The position numbers and the translations under genes are program-made. Shown piece after piece: positions 54,231 through 64,000 of a stretch of 64,000 nucleotides of DNA (position 1 is its first letter; each line of letters starts with the position of its first letter). Source of the stretch: Icerya purchasi (lineage: Eukaryota > Arthropoda > Insecta > Hemiptera > Monophlebidae); NCBI GenBank assembly GCA_039619475.1, contig CM077116.1, forward strand, positions 385,292,760 to 385,356,759, written 5' to 3'. A model generated the notes under the pieces. That model made no database searches, was not told the DNA's origin, and saw only the letters and a list, made by a program, of their open reading frames with translations.

Positions 54231-55099
54231 TATATTAGGTGGGGATATTTCAGTGTATTAGACGCTGTTGATGGTTTTGTTTAAATAATTCTCCCGAACA
54301 TTTCCTAACTTCTTCCATCAACATTGATTTAGCTTTTTGTTTCGTTCCTATTAATCCTAACGCACTTACAGAACCGGACACGATGTACACCATCCTTAAT
54401 AATCTGAACTCTTTCAAACATGTTCAACTATATTCTTATTTTCTCCTCTTCTCTTTCGTTGAATATCACACCGAATTCCGAAAATAGTGATTCACCGTTA
54501 TTTCATTGCACTTTTTAAACTAACTGTCTCGGATAACTCTATTCGAGTCCGTATTAAATAAACGTGAAATTTGGGGTCACTTGAAAGTAACAACATATTT
54601 GTCGATAATATGTATAGTTTTCGTCCGCTTGTATTTCCTTTTTCTTTCCCACATCTATAAATCATTTATTCAACAAATATACATAATACTTGGCGACATT
54701 TGTTGATACTCCGAATGCCTTTGACAACTCTACGCTATTTCTTTAATCGCGGGTCTTTTTCAGGATAGAAGTGTTATCATAAGATGCTGCTCTCTCACAT
54801 TCTCTCACGAAGAGCCTTCTGCAGCTTCACGATCTCTTTCCTTTTCCCTACTCTCTCCAACATCTGATTTTTTTATTACCGCTTCCATTCCACTAGCCTT
54901 TAACTTTTTGTTGTCTGCTAACGATATTTTAACGCTCCCAATATTACAAAAGCGTGCTACAAAATGCAAATCGCAAAACACTTTATTTGCTCCAGAGAGC
55001 TTCCTATTCTAAACTTATTTATCGATTTGCTCCGAAAAATCTTCTTGCATTATTCCTATTTACCACTTCTTTATAATTCAGCGTTAATCAACATTTTCT
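54231..55099. other. Probable 5' part of the following LINE, unreadable
   Basis: C/T-rich composition on the plus strand resembles the LINE body that follows, but no motif can be recognised. Includes a 77-codon frame at 54964-55197 of no clear identity. Confidence 0.35.
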
Positions 55100-55208
55100 T
55101 TAATAACGTATCTATTCTTTTCGTCGTTTTTTTTTTTTTTTTTTCGTCATTTAGAAATCCTCCTGAACGCTCGCTTACCTTTCTTGGAATATATTAATCC
55201 TATTCTGA

Positions 55209-56033
55209 ATGTCCATAATTAATGGCGTTGATATTATCCTGAGAACAAATGATGGAGTTAAAATTTCCACGCAATTAGTGGAAATAAAGTTTAAAGAAAT
55301 CAGCTTCCGGACTTTATTTCTATCTTTTGCTCCTAGTGTCAGATTACCTATTCAATATTTCCACTGTTTCCTGTTTGGCCACTTATATTGAAACAATGCC
55401 GTAGTACATTCATTATCTGTTGTTCGCATTATTCTGCTAAGAATCTCATTTCAAAGTGCTCAAATATTAATCTCCCCTGAATTTGTCGCAATTGTAAAGG
55501 TCAGCACTCTCCAAATAATCGTCAGTGTCCGGAGTGGATTCGCCAAAAAGAAATTTAAAGGATTATCGCATACGAGAACATCTTTTTTAAAAGAAGCTAA
55601 TCCCTTCAAATCTAAATTTTTAGCTTCTGCTGCCTTTTCATATGCTGATCGTACTGTAGAACCCTCTTTTAACGCAAATAAACCTACAAACTTTTCGCCT
55701 TCCCGATTTTCCCCTCTGATGCGATCTGCCGATAACCAAAATAAATACTTTGATAAATCCATTCAAAAGTATCATGTCACGAAACCTGTTCCTCAATTCC
55801 CGCCTCTTCCTACCAACCGTTCTCCCCCTCCTTTTAATGGCTGGGACATTAAAAACTCCAATCCGTATTTGTCAGAAAATCCGAAATCCTCTATCGATAA
55901 TCAAACAAACAGTAGTCATAATTTATCATCCTCTATTATGGACCTGTTTGCGAACCACAATATTCCTACTAGTTCAAACTTTGTAAATTCTCTCTTTAAT
56001 CTTTTGTCTAATAAATTCCTTCCATCTTCTTGA
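55209..56033 (+). pseudogene. LINE ORF1 (gag-like) remnant with zinc knuckle
   Basis: TQLVEIKFKEISFRTLFLSF and HCFLFGHLY (about 55260-55388), then in a shifted frame KQCRSTF...CCSHYSAK and CRNCKGQHSPNNRQCPEW (about 55485-55540), a CX2CX3HX6C zinc knuckle, then QKEI. A last open frame runs 55719-56033 (DNQNKYFDKSIQKYH, PLPTNRSPPPFNGWD) to the stop. Such ORF1 proteins bind the element RNA. At least two frameshifts separate the pieces, and the true start is not visible. Confidence 0.65.
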
Positions 56034-56088
56034 AGCCGTTAATGTTTATTTTTCACTATCTTGATTATCATATACTTTTATATAGTGC

Positions 56089-56400
56089 TATGGTCATCCC
56101 ATGCCTGAACTCATGTCCAGAGACCCGTGCACTTTCCCTATTTGCATGTTTTTCTCTAAGCGACAACAATATATTATAGCAAAGCTCGTGAACGATTATT
56201 ATACTTTTCAAAGTATAATGGTCATCATATGTCTGAACCCATGTCCAGAAATCCGTACACTTTTTCTATCTTTATGTGCTCTTCTAAGCGACAACAATCT
56301 CTCATGATTGAAGATCATGAGCGCAGTTTATATATCGGTTTCAAAGTGTTATGGTCATTACATGGCTAAACTCATGGTTAGTGATCCGTACACTTCCACC
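56089..56400 (+). repeat. Tandem repeat, ~130-bp unit x ~2.5, between LINE ORF1 and ORF2
   Basis: TATGGTCATCCCATGCCTG (56089), TAATGGTCATCATATGTCTG (56216) and TTATGGTCATTACATGGCTA (56349) start successive units, spacing 127 and 133 bp. Units also share ATGTCCAGA, CCGTGCACTT/CCGTACACTT and TCTAAGCGACAACAAT. The position in the ORF1-ORF2 spacer suggests a feature of the element, perhaps a translation or RNA-structure region. Confidence 0.85.
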
Positions 56401-56559
56401 ATATATTGAGCTATAAATATAATGCTTTATTCCCTTATATTCTTTTCGTTTTAATTTTCTCCATGTTCGTTGTATTTCTTCAAAATTTCTTTTCTTCTCA
56501 TCTTTTTCATGTCGGTTTATTATTCATTCCCTTCCATTCTTTTTATCAAGTATAATGCT

Positions 56560-57180
56560 TTAGACGTGTAAAATGGAACTGTCGGAGCATCGGGGCTAAT
56601 AAAAATGTCCTTGAGAATCTATAACGCAGCGTTAATCTCAGAAATCGGGCTTAAAAATATATACTATCGATCAGAGGTTACAATATTGTCCAGTCAGATG
56701 ACGAAGACGTATATGCAGGAGTCGCTATGCTAATTAGGAATGTCCCTCTTCCCATGTCCTCTAATACTCATGAATCGAACTTAGTCATAATCTCCATTTC
56801 TAGCTTACTCCCTCATCCTATAAACTTAGTCCCTATTTATGTTCCACCAAATTTTAATCTTAAGAATTTTCCCTTTACTGCCTTCTTCAATTCTATTCTA
56901 AACCCTTCGTAATTTGTGGCTATTGGAATTCACATTCTTCTCTCTCGGGCTGTACCAGACACAACCAAAATGAAGCAATTCTTGAACACATAATATTTCT
57001 TAATCTCATTCTACATAATAACGGCTCTCCAATATATTTTAAAAATCCATCAATATCCAGTTCTCTTGACCTACTTTTTGTTTCTCCTACTATTAGTTTT
57101 CGCTGCTCCTGAGAAACTTTAAGTGGCACCTTTGGGAGCGACCATGTCCCTATAATTATTTTCATCAACAACCCCTTTTC
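56560..57180 (+). pseudogene. LINE endonuclease domain remnant
   Basis: Begins KWNCRSIGANKNVLENL (56570s), the N-terminal WNCRSI motif of I/R1/jockey-group endonucleases, then IRGYNIVQSDDEDVYAGVAM and LIRNVPLPMS (56660-56760), VIISISSLLPHPINLVPIYV. The QETW part is missing, and the GDFN part has been reduced to a corrupted region around 56910-56960. A VAPLGATMSL-like segment near 57125 corresponds to the SDH-type end. Multiple stops. Non-functional. Confidence 0.6.
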
Positions 57181-57589
57181 TCAATAATACTTCAGACCTA
57201 TATATGCTCTATTATGGTCCCTTCCAAAAATTGATTGGGCTAAATTCCGTTTTTCAGTTGATTCTTCTGTATATTCAATCCAATTCAAGTCCAAACCATC
57301 GATACAATTCATTGTCTGATGCTATTCTTTTAGTACTTCCTGTGTCACCTCCTCTAGTTTATACATTCCTCAGAAAGTAGCATCGCCATACCTCTTCTTT
57401 ATGGTGGAATAATGACTGTAAAATCATTGTACGGCACCCTATAAAATCTTTCGCTCTTGTCCACCTTTGACTAATTTCCTTACCCACAAAAGGGCCAACG
57501 CTAGAGCCAGGTATATCTACAAAACTGCCAAGAAAAATTCCTGGAAGAAATTTTCTTCATCATTTTCGTAAACCACTTCTTTTTTTAAG

Positions 57590-58600
57590 GTCTGGGAAAT
57601 GGCTAAATCGTTCAGGAACCCACAGTACAATTGCTCATTCGGCCCCAATCTCTCTAAAGACCAACTTGTATCGTTTATAGACTCTATTGTCTCGTCCTAC
57701 GTCTCTTCTTTTGACGGAATCTTCTCCATCCCTACTACATACACTACTAGTCTTTATTTTCTAACTTCCTCCTTTAACATTAACGGATCGTATCTTTTTC
57801 ATAATCCTTAAAAACCTTTCCGATTCTTTCCTTAACACCCTTCTCATTATCTATAACTCCTTTACGTATTTAGGTTATGTCCCAGAATACTGGAATTCTT
57901 TTATCATTCCTATTCCCGAGAGAAATTCTTCCGCCTTCTGAGCCAGTTTCCTTGCCCCTTGTTTAAGGAAATTCTTCGAACGTGTGTTTAACAGGCGACT
58001 TGTTTGATGGCTGGAGCGCAACAACCTGTTTTCCAATAATACATTTGGTTTTCGTCCTAGATTGGGTCCTCCTGTGTTCATTAGTCTTCTTCATACTGAT
58101 ATCTATAAATCTTTCATAAACAAAAATTATACTATTGCCTCCTTCATTGATGTCTCCAATGCGTTCAGTAACGATGACACCTTCCTACTCTTCGAGACAA
58201 GATGCTCTCGCTTAACATTCCTCCCCAGTTTACCTCACTTATTGTGTTAAACTTTGTCAAAATAGAACTATGCACCTATCTACTCCTGTCCACTCTACTT
58301 CACGGAAAGTATTTCAGGTTGTACCGCAGGGCTTCTGCCTTAGCCCTATCCTTTTTAATATTTATATCTTTAGAATAGCTTATCTTCTTCTTAAATCATC
58401 TTTCCTATACTCCGCAGACGATATCGTTCTATATTCCACTTCTAAGTCCGTTTCAGAATCTAATACTGACCTTAACGACTTTCTAACTTCTTTAGAAACC
58501 GCTCTTTTCAATATTTATCTTTCCATCTCCCCCGGCACGTCTTCATGTGTTATGTTTTCACTTTGCGTTCTTGTAATCTATCTTCAATAATCCTGTCCGT
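57590..58600 (+). pseudogene. LINE reverse transcriptase remnant
   Basis: Pre-palm pieces SLSKDQLVSFIDSIVSSYVS (57650s) and a region matching FRPISLTSC-like sequence near 57940. FGFRPRLGPP precedes motif A TIASFIDVSNAFSNDD (about 58131-58175, AFD changed to AFS), motif B QVVPQGFCLSPILFN (about 58315-58360), and motif C SADD in LYSADDIVLYSTS (58408-58440; YADD changed to SADD). Motifs B and C are in one 106-codon frame (58270-58590). Catalytic residues are partly kept, but the chain is broken in several places. Confidence 0.8.
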
Positions 58601-59289
58601 AAATAACTGCGCTATCCCACTTGTCTCATCCATCTACTACTTAGGCATCTTTCATAACACAGCCGTCTTACTTTTTAGGAACATATAAAATACTCATAAA
58701 AATCTGTTTCTAAAAGGATAAACGTCCTTAAAGCTCCTACCCCGTGCCGTTGGGCGGGAGATCCTTGTATTTTTATTATCTTGTATAAATCTATTATACG
58801 TTTGGAATTATATTATTGTTCCTTCTTTTAGCTTCCAACACAGCGCCTTCAAAACTGGATCGTGTGCAGGACTTTGTCTCCGCCGGTGCCTTGGAACTTT
58901 GAAGTCGTCTCCCACTGCTGCAGTTCTTTCAGAAACCAATATGGTTGCTCTATATATTCGTCGATCTCATCTTGGCTATCGTTTGTTGATGAAGCGACTT
59001 TCTATTTACTCTCCAGTCTTATTAACTCTTATTATATTTCCATATTACTCAACTGACGCTTCTCTCCTAGGAAAATCCCTATTCTTTCTCATATATCTAA
59101 TCCACTTAATCAATTCGCCTCTTATGTTTTCTCCTTTAACAAAACTTCCTTACTTCATGTTTAGTTATTCCAATTTTCTGCATCCTTCTAAGATATACTC
59201 TCGTTCCGCCTTTCACAAGAACCTGCCGACTCATGTAGTACGACAGGAATATAACTCTGCCATTCAATCCTTATTTTTCCTTTCCATTC
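58601..59289 (+). pseudogene. LINE thumb/connection region, unreadable in one frame
   Basis: Contains two overlapping open frames (58862-59056 and 58899-59417). In one, ALYIRRSHLGYRLLMKRLSI resembles the LxxRRxxLxxRFLxK segment preceding RNase H in this group. The rest is too diverged to assign. It lies in the expected place between RT and RNase H. Confidence 0.4.
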
Positions 59290-60160
59290 TGTCATCTTTA
59301 CTGATGGCTCCAGGACATCGGCACGGGAATTTTTTTTTTTTGGTCCCATCACTCAACTATTTTGAATCGTATAAACTACGCCTTCCTTCTGTTCTATATT
59401 TACCGCGGAAGCCATAGCTACCCTTTGTGCTCTGCAATACATCACTTCCATAAATAGTTCTAATAAATTTCTGATAGTCTCAGATTCTAAAGGTGTGCAA
59501 CTGTCTATCGCCTTTCTTCTTCCTCGTCATTCCTCAGATTTCATAACTCTCCTGATTCGTTCTCTTGTCACTAAATTATATAGTGCTCGTTCCGTACAAA
59601 TTGATTTCTTATGGCCCCCCATCTATGTTGGCATTAAATGAATTGGCTGATTCATTAGCTCGATCTGCCCTTCAGACTGGTCAATTTCTATCCATAAATT
59701 TTCTTCTTCTAATCTTAACGTTCTTTCCAGAAATTGTCATTGTTGACGATGGCACGATACCTATCCCTTTTTATTGTCTAATCCCGAATTTTTTTATCTT
59801 AAAATCTAAACTCATCCTCCTCCTTATCCTTGGTACTACGACTTCTCTCATCTTTCGCGCTTTTTTATTTGACCATAGTCGACTTCTACGTATTCTTCTG
59901 CTTTTTATTCTTTCCATCCAGATGATTCTGATTTACTCTGCGATACAAGTCTCATCTTCTTCGAATGCGCGTGTCTATAAGAACGCTCTTACTTCCCCAT
60001 AGACAACTCCCGAATCTTGGTTTGCTTGCTCCATATAATGCTTTGTTTATTCTTTCCCTTCCATCCCCGGCGATCATTCCTATTATAGCGACTTTCATTG
60101 CTTCTATCTCTAGTAGTACTCAATTCAAATTCGTTTCTCCTTCTCTCTCACTAATATAAT
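59290..60160 (+). pseudogene. LINE RNase H and C-terminal domain remnant
   Basis: A corrupted DGSRTSAR segment (about 59302-59330) precedes a T run. ALNELADSLARSALQTG (about 59626-59680) corresponds to GNExADxLARxA with the last catalytic Asp. SNPEFFYLK-like and CDTSLIFFECACL pieces (59940s-59975) give the C-terminal cluster, with His of CDxxH changed. The domain order is right, but at least four frame changes are needed. Confidence 0.65.
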
Positions 60161-60212
60161 CTAATGCTGGGTAATGCCTTCGGTTGGCGATCTCGAAAAA
60201 CGAAAAAAAAAA

Positions 60213-61980
60213 TACTCTCTACTCCAAACGTGCAATTTTTATTTTTTCTTTAAACTACATCAGTTGTGGTTAAATTCCTGTCTTCAATGCTTCGTCATAT
60301 TAAGTTTGATTTCTCTAACCAGCTTTTCTTTATTGCAATATGTTCTGTCTGGTCACTAGCCTTTTTTTCTTTAAAAAAGAGTTCCGCTTTTTCATTTTTT
60401 TCCCGTTTGAATTTCTGCTTTGCAATTGTAGAGCTGTTTTCATTGTGTGCCGTTATGTTCTTTACAGATATGATCAAACTGATAGAGGATATTAAGATAA
60501 ATCAAAATCTTTGATGCTCGCTCGAACTAATTAACGGTTACCGTGGCAGTTTTGCCTCCCTCTCTTGCTTTAATTTTCTCTTTCTTTTGAAGTTTTATTC
60601 CTGCCATCCTCATTGTGAACGGTGTTTTCTCTTATACGTACTACTCTCATTTCTGCCTCTCCCGTCCTTACCCATTCGTGGTTGCCTTACTTTATCCAGT
60701 TCTCAATTGTGAATTAATGAACAATATAAAATGTGTGACCTAGTTTAGGACGACAACAGGTATTGATTTAATATTTTTGAAATTCTGAAGAGGATAATCT
60801 GAATCAAAATATCGACGAAAATTCTCTAAAGCTTTTCAGTGCGGGAAAAGGAGAATTTAATAATCAGTTGGGTGCCGGAGAAAAAACCCAAAAAATATTT
60901 GCAAAGTAGGATTGAGCATTGCAAAATGGTGAACTATGTAAGTGGGCGTCTCTAGCTCATTATCGAAAAGGTTACTTTGTATAATCTGCGTAAAAGTTTT
61001 TCCATTTGCCTATGCGATGAAATTGTGTACAACGTTTTATTATAGAATTAATTTTAAGGTTTATTTTTCACTTCGCTTCATGAATTAATAATATTCGCTT
61101 TCAGGTTGCTGAGTAAAAGCACTCTCATTAATCTCAGAGATTACGTAAATATTAATCTATTAATTTTTAAGCTCTTACTTAACGGTAAAATACAACAGGT
61201 AAGAACAGAATTCATAATCTACTGATGAAACTTTTTTCGCATTATTTAAAATAACTCTTTCGATCGATGGCACGTTGTGCAAAACCTCCAGCAAATCCGG
61301 TTGTCGACAATAGTTGATTTATAATGACGTCGTTACATACTTTACAACCCTTTATTCATGGAATAATTCTTAATTCTAACATCGTATCGTGAATACTTTT
61401 GGATATTGAAATTTGAACAGTACAAAAAATTAAATTAACTTATCGCGTCCATTTTCGGAAATGATAACCTTTTTTAATAATCACTTGAAACGTGTTCAAC
61501 TTATTTCTGTCTGTTTTTTTTAAACAATTTTTAGTGCACTTTATATATTTAATTTAGTACATTTAATTTAATACACTTTATACATTTCATTTTACTAATT
61601 TTACAATGATTATCATTTAAACGGCGAGTTAAACTACGTATTTTTTTAACTTGACACTCTGTGACATTCAAAAAATTTAAAATAGAGCGTTTTTATATGT
61701 AAATTTAAATTAAAATCTATTACAAAAGCTCTAAAACAAAAATTACTTAAAAATTTCGTTATTTTCATATAAAAAATTTTAGTAGAATTATGTTCCTCTG
61801 TGACGTGTAATGGAATCAAAATTTCTTCCAACGGAAGAAGCGTTTACTATAAATGTAAACGATTTTAAAAAAATGACCGTTAACATTCGGTTACTGATGT
61901 TACATTTTTTGTTACACGAACGACATATACATTCAACAATTCACAAAAATATACCACATAATCTATATGGTAAAACATTA
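60213..61980. other. Unassigned A+T-rich region
   Basis: Frames up to 82 codons without motifs. ATTTAATTTAGTACATTTAA-like short repeats occur near 61545-61590. No gene recognised. Confidence 0.45.
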
Positions 61981-62070
61981 ACAAGTTCAGTCAAGCATGA
62001 GATTTCATGCGCTGAGGATTCCGTATGTTAAGTTAAAGATAACCATAATTTTCATTTACATAATACTAAA
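61981..62070 (+). repeat. Short hairpin repeat, copy C
   Basis: GCATGA-gatt-TCATGC (61995-62010) followed by GCTGAGGATTCCGTATG. About 50 bases nearly identical to copy B (29271-29350); the right flank (TTACATAATACTAAATTC) resembles copy A (12526-12605). Confidence 0.85.
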
Positions 62071-62400
62071 TTCAAAACAACAATAATTCCAAAACAGATA
62101 TTTTTAGTCCAGTTCTTTTTCACACATCACGCAATGTCATCATATTGTACTGCAAAAAAGAATAAATTCTAATAAATAAACGCTATTTAGTCCTAGATTT
62201 TTGGCAGGATTAATTATCAATAAATATTTAAAAATTTGTAATTGTACTTGTTTGTTTTCCGAACTTCTATATAGTTATATTTGAATACTATTACTTAAAC
62301 CACCTTCCTTGTTTGTCACTATTTATTAGATTACGATTTTTAAATAAAATTTATTTAGATATATACACAAAATTTTAAATAAACTACGCAAACATGCCAC
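62071..62400. other. A+T-rich spacer
   Basis: Nothing recognised. Confidence 0.5.
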
Positions 62401-62409
62401 AATGAGCAT

Positions 62410-63660
62410 ATTTTCAACCCCATTCGAAATTTATAGCTATAATATTCGCGATCCAAACAGGGGGCTACATATTAGTTTTCGCGCTTTTGAACTTTTCGGC
62501 AAATTCGAAAGTTTGGTTAAGAAAACGAAATACGGTTTCGTTCCCGACAAATAGTAATCTTTCAAACGATATATCACATGCCCGGGGAAAAAAATATTTT
62601 TTCCAAAATTTCGAGCTTTCGGTGCCCCGAAGGTCCAGTTTTAAAATTGAAAATCCGGATGATACAAACTAGAGAAGTATACGGGGATGCGCATTTTTTT
62701 AACCGCGTTTAAAATTTTCAGCTTTAATATTCGCATCGCTAAGCGGGAGGACATGTCATTTTTCGCGCTTTGGAAGTTTAGTTAAGGAAATGAAATACTG
62801 TTTCGTTCCGGACAAATAGCGGTCTTTCCAACAATATATCACATGCTTGGGGAAAAAAATATTTTTTTCCAAAATTTTGAGCTTTCAGCGCCTCGGGGGT
62901 CTCATTCTAAAGCTGGAGAGCCGGATGTTTCAAACCAGAGAAATATACGTGGATTCGCATATTTTATACCTTGTTCTAAATATATAGCTATAAAACTTGC
63001 GTCGCAAAGAGGGGACTACAAATTAGAGCTTGCGCTTTTTTGAACTTTTCGGCAACTTTGAAAGTTTCGTTAAGAAAATGAAATACGGTTTCGTTCCAAA
63101 TAAATATCGATCTTTCTAATAATATATCACAAGCCCGGAAAAAAAAATATTTTTTTTCAAAATTTCAAGCTTTTGGCGCCTTGAGGGTGTAATTTTAAAG
63201 CTGGAAACCTAGATGTTCAAAACTATCGAAATATACGGGAATGCGCATAATTTTAACCGTGCTCATTTTTACCCTTTTTTGAACTTTTCGGCAATTTTAC
63301 ATAACTTTTGTACCGTAATTTTTTGATTTTATGAAAGGACTACTACATTTTAGTTTATATTTTGAATTTCAGCTTTATAGGTTTATCGGGTGATGAATTA
63401 TGATTTTTTAAGTGATTTTTGAAGTCGTTTTATGTACCATATTATATATTCTTGACGGTTTTTTTGGGGGTTTTTTGACGTCCAGAGTAATCGATTAGGT
63501 TGAAGTTATAGATCGTTTTAAAGAGAATTTTAATTGTGTTTTATGCTCCAAATTTGAAGTTTATAAGTCAAGCTGTTGGTGAGTTATTGATTTTTATTTG
63601 ATATTTTTGTCATTTGTGTACCATCTTATTAGGATTCCGTAAGTTATTACGGAATCCTAA
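62410..63660 (+). repeat. Hairpin-ended repeat, copy 2 (~1.25 kb, three internal units)
   Basis: Three tandem, diverged units: the motif (G/A)AGCTTTCGG / GAGCTTTCAG / AAGCTTTTGG lies at 62613, 62879 and 63167 (spacing 266 and 288), each preceded by a GATATATCACATGC-like or AATATATCACAAGC sequence and AAATATTTTTT. The third unit and its right flank (62927-63660) are nearly identical to 31233-31970. The end is the hairpin TTAGGATTCCGTA (63629-63641) / TACGGAATCCTAA (63648-63660). Short frames at 62487-62672 and 62843-63043 translate the units (FFQNFELSxPRxS) and show they are homologous; they are unlikely to be real genes. Confidence 0.85.
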
Positions 63661-64000
63661 AAATGAACCATGTAAAACAATAAATATAATAAATTAGGTT
63701 ATATATTTTTGTGAATTGTTGAATGTGTATATCATTCGTGTAACAAAAAATATAACATCAATAACTGAATGTTAACGGTCAATATTTATAATCTAGTGCG
63801 GTTTACGGCAGGAAAATACTCATAAGGAAGAAGCGTTTGTTCTAAACTTCACATCAATTTCAACATTTACAGTAAAGCAATGCGGTATAAAATTCCTTTT
63901 AACAGCGGTCAAACTTTTCGAAAAAATCTTACAGTAAATATAAATAGAACCTAAAGGTAGGCAAATACTAAATTTGACTGAAATCGCGAATTAATTATTC
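63661..64000. other. A+T-rich end of window
   Basis: Nothing recognised beyond the hairpin. Confidence 0.5.

Larger units (their letters stand above)
55100..60212 (+). mobile_element. Long decayed RNase H-type LINE with ORF1 (I/R1-like group)
   Basis: In order on the plus strand: gag-like ORF1 with a CCHC knuckle (55209-56033), an inter-ORF spacer with ~130-bp tandem repeats (56089-56400), endonuclease (about 56560-57180), reverse transcriptase (about 57590-58600), RNase H and C-terminal domain (about 59290-60160), and a poly-A tail (60195-60212, one C-G interruption). The order is that of I/R1/LOA-group LINEs. Every domain is broken by frameshifts and stops. It is the most complete member of the CDxxHxxFEC family that supplies the short RNase H fragments elsewhere. 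Confidence 0.8.

Noticed and set aside
56089..56400. CRISPR-like array
   Set aside because: Only about three long (~130 bp) diverged units without short identical repeats and spacers; it sits inside a LINE.
62487..63043. Two ~60-codon frames with similar sequence (FFQNFELSxPRxS)
   Set aside because: The similarity is explained by tandem repetition of the DNA; frames are short and interrupted, with no start context.

Overview
The window looks like non-coding, transposon-packed DNA from an animal nuclear genome, most likely an insect. It is strongly A+T rich, has long (TA)n and poly-A/T tracts, and has no operons, no bacterial-style gene spacing and no convincing long host coding sequence. The only recognisable proteins are broken pieces of transposable-element proteins of types typical of arthropods: RTE-like and RNase H-bearing LINEs, a Penelope-like element, and Helitron/Helentron, MULE, hAT and Merlin DNA transposons. 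I could not identify the species. The non-repetitive stretches could be intergenic DNA or a large intron.

Layout. 0-5.5 kb: no recognisable gene, but a hammerhead-ribozyme-like motif at 1015-1045. 5.5-9.1 kb: a nearly complete, frameshifted RTE-like LINE (+). 9.8-10.2 kb: LINE C-terminal remnant (-). 12.7-14.0 kb: Merlin-like DNA transposon with a perfect 8-bp target duplication, a transposase N-terminal fragment and a large palindrome. 15.5-19.8 kb: LINE RNase H remnant (-), Helitron replication-protein remnant (-) split by a 280-bp hAT MITE with a perfect 8-bp duplication, a ~160-bp-periodic module, and a Helentron-like non-autonomous element. 23.3-25.3 kb: the same ~160-bp module in the other orientation, plus a truncated SINE. 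28.0-29.3 kb: a solo LTR with a 5-bp duplication, then a Penelope-like reverse transcriptase remnant. 30.0-30.9 kb: fold-back element with 271-bp inverted arms and a TTA duplication. 31.2-32.0 and 62.4-63.7 kb: two copies of one repeat that end in the same 13-bp hairpin. 32.4-33.6 kb: composite Helentron with the start of a Helitron ORF. 33.9-36.3 kb: Mutator-like (Phantom-type) transposon whose 3' end has become a ~700-bp palindrome. 40.1-45.6 kb and 48.7-50.0 kb: several 5'-truncated LINEs. 50.3-53.1 kb: hAT transposon with a LINE nested inside. 55.1-60.2 kb: a long decayed LINE with gag-like ORF1, endonuclease, reverse transcriptase and RNase H remnants.

No gene set here works together as a pathway. 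The story is one of successive insertions and decay: hAT MITE into Helitron, LINE into hAT, inverted duplication of the MULE end. Every transposase, replication protein and reverse transcriptase seen is interrupted by frameshifts or stops, so no element here looks autonomous. I found no convincing new biological system. The best candidates for further work are the Merlin-like element, the MULE end palindrome, the hairpin-ended repeat family and the ribozyme-like motifs.
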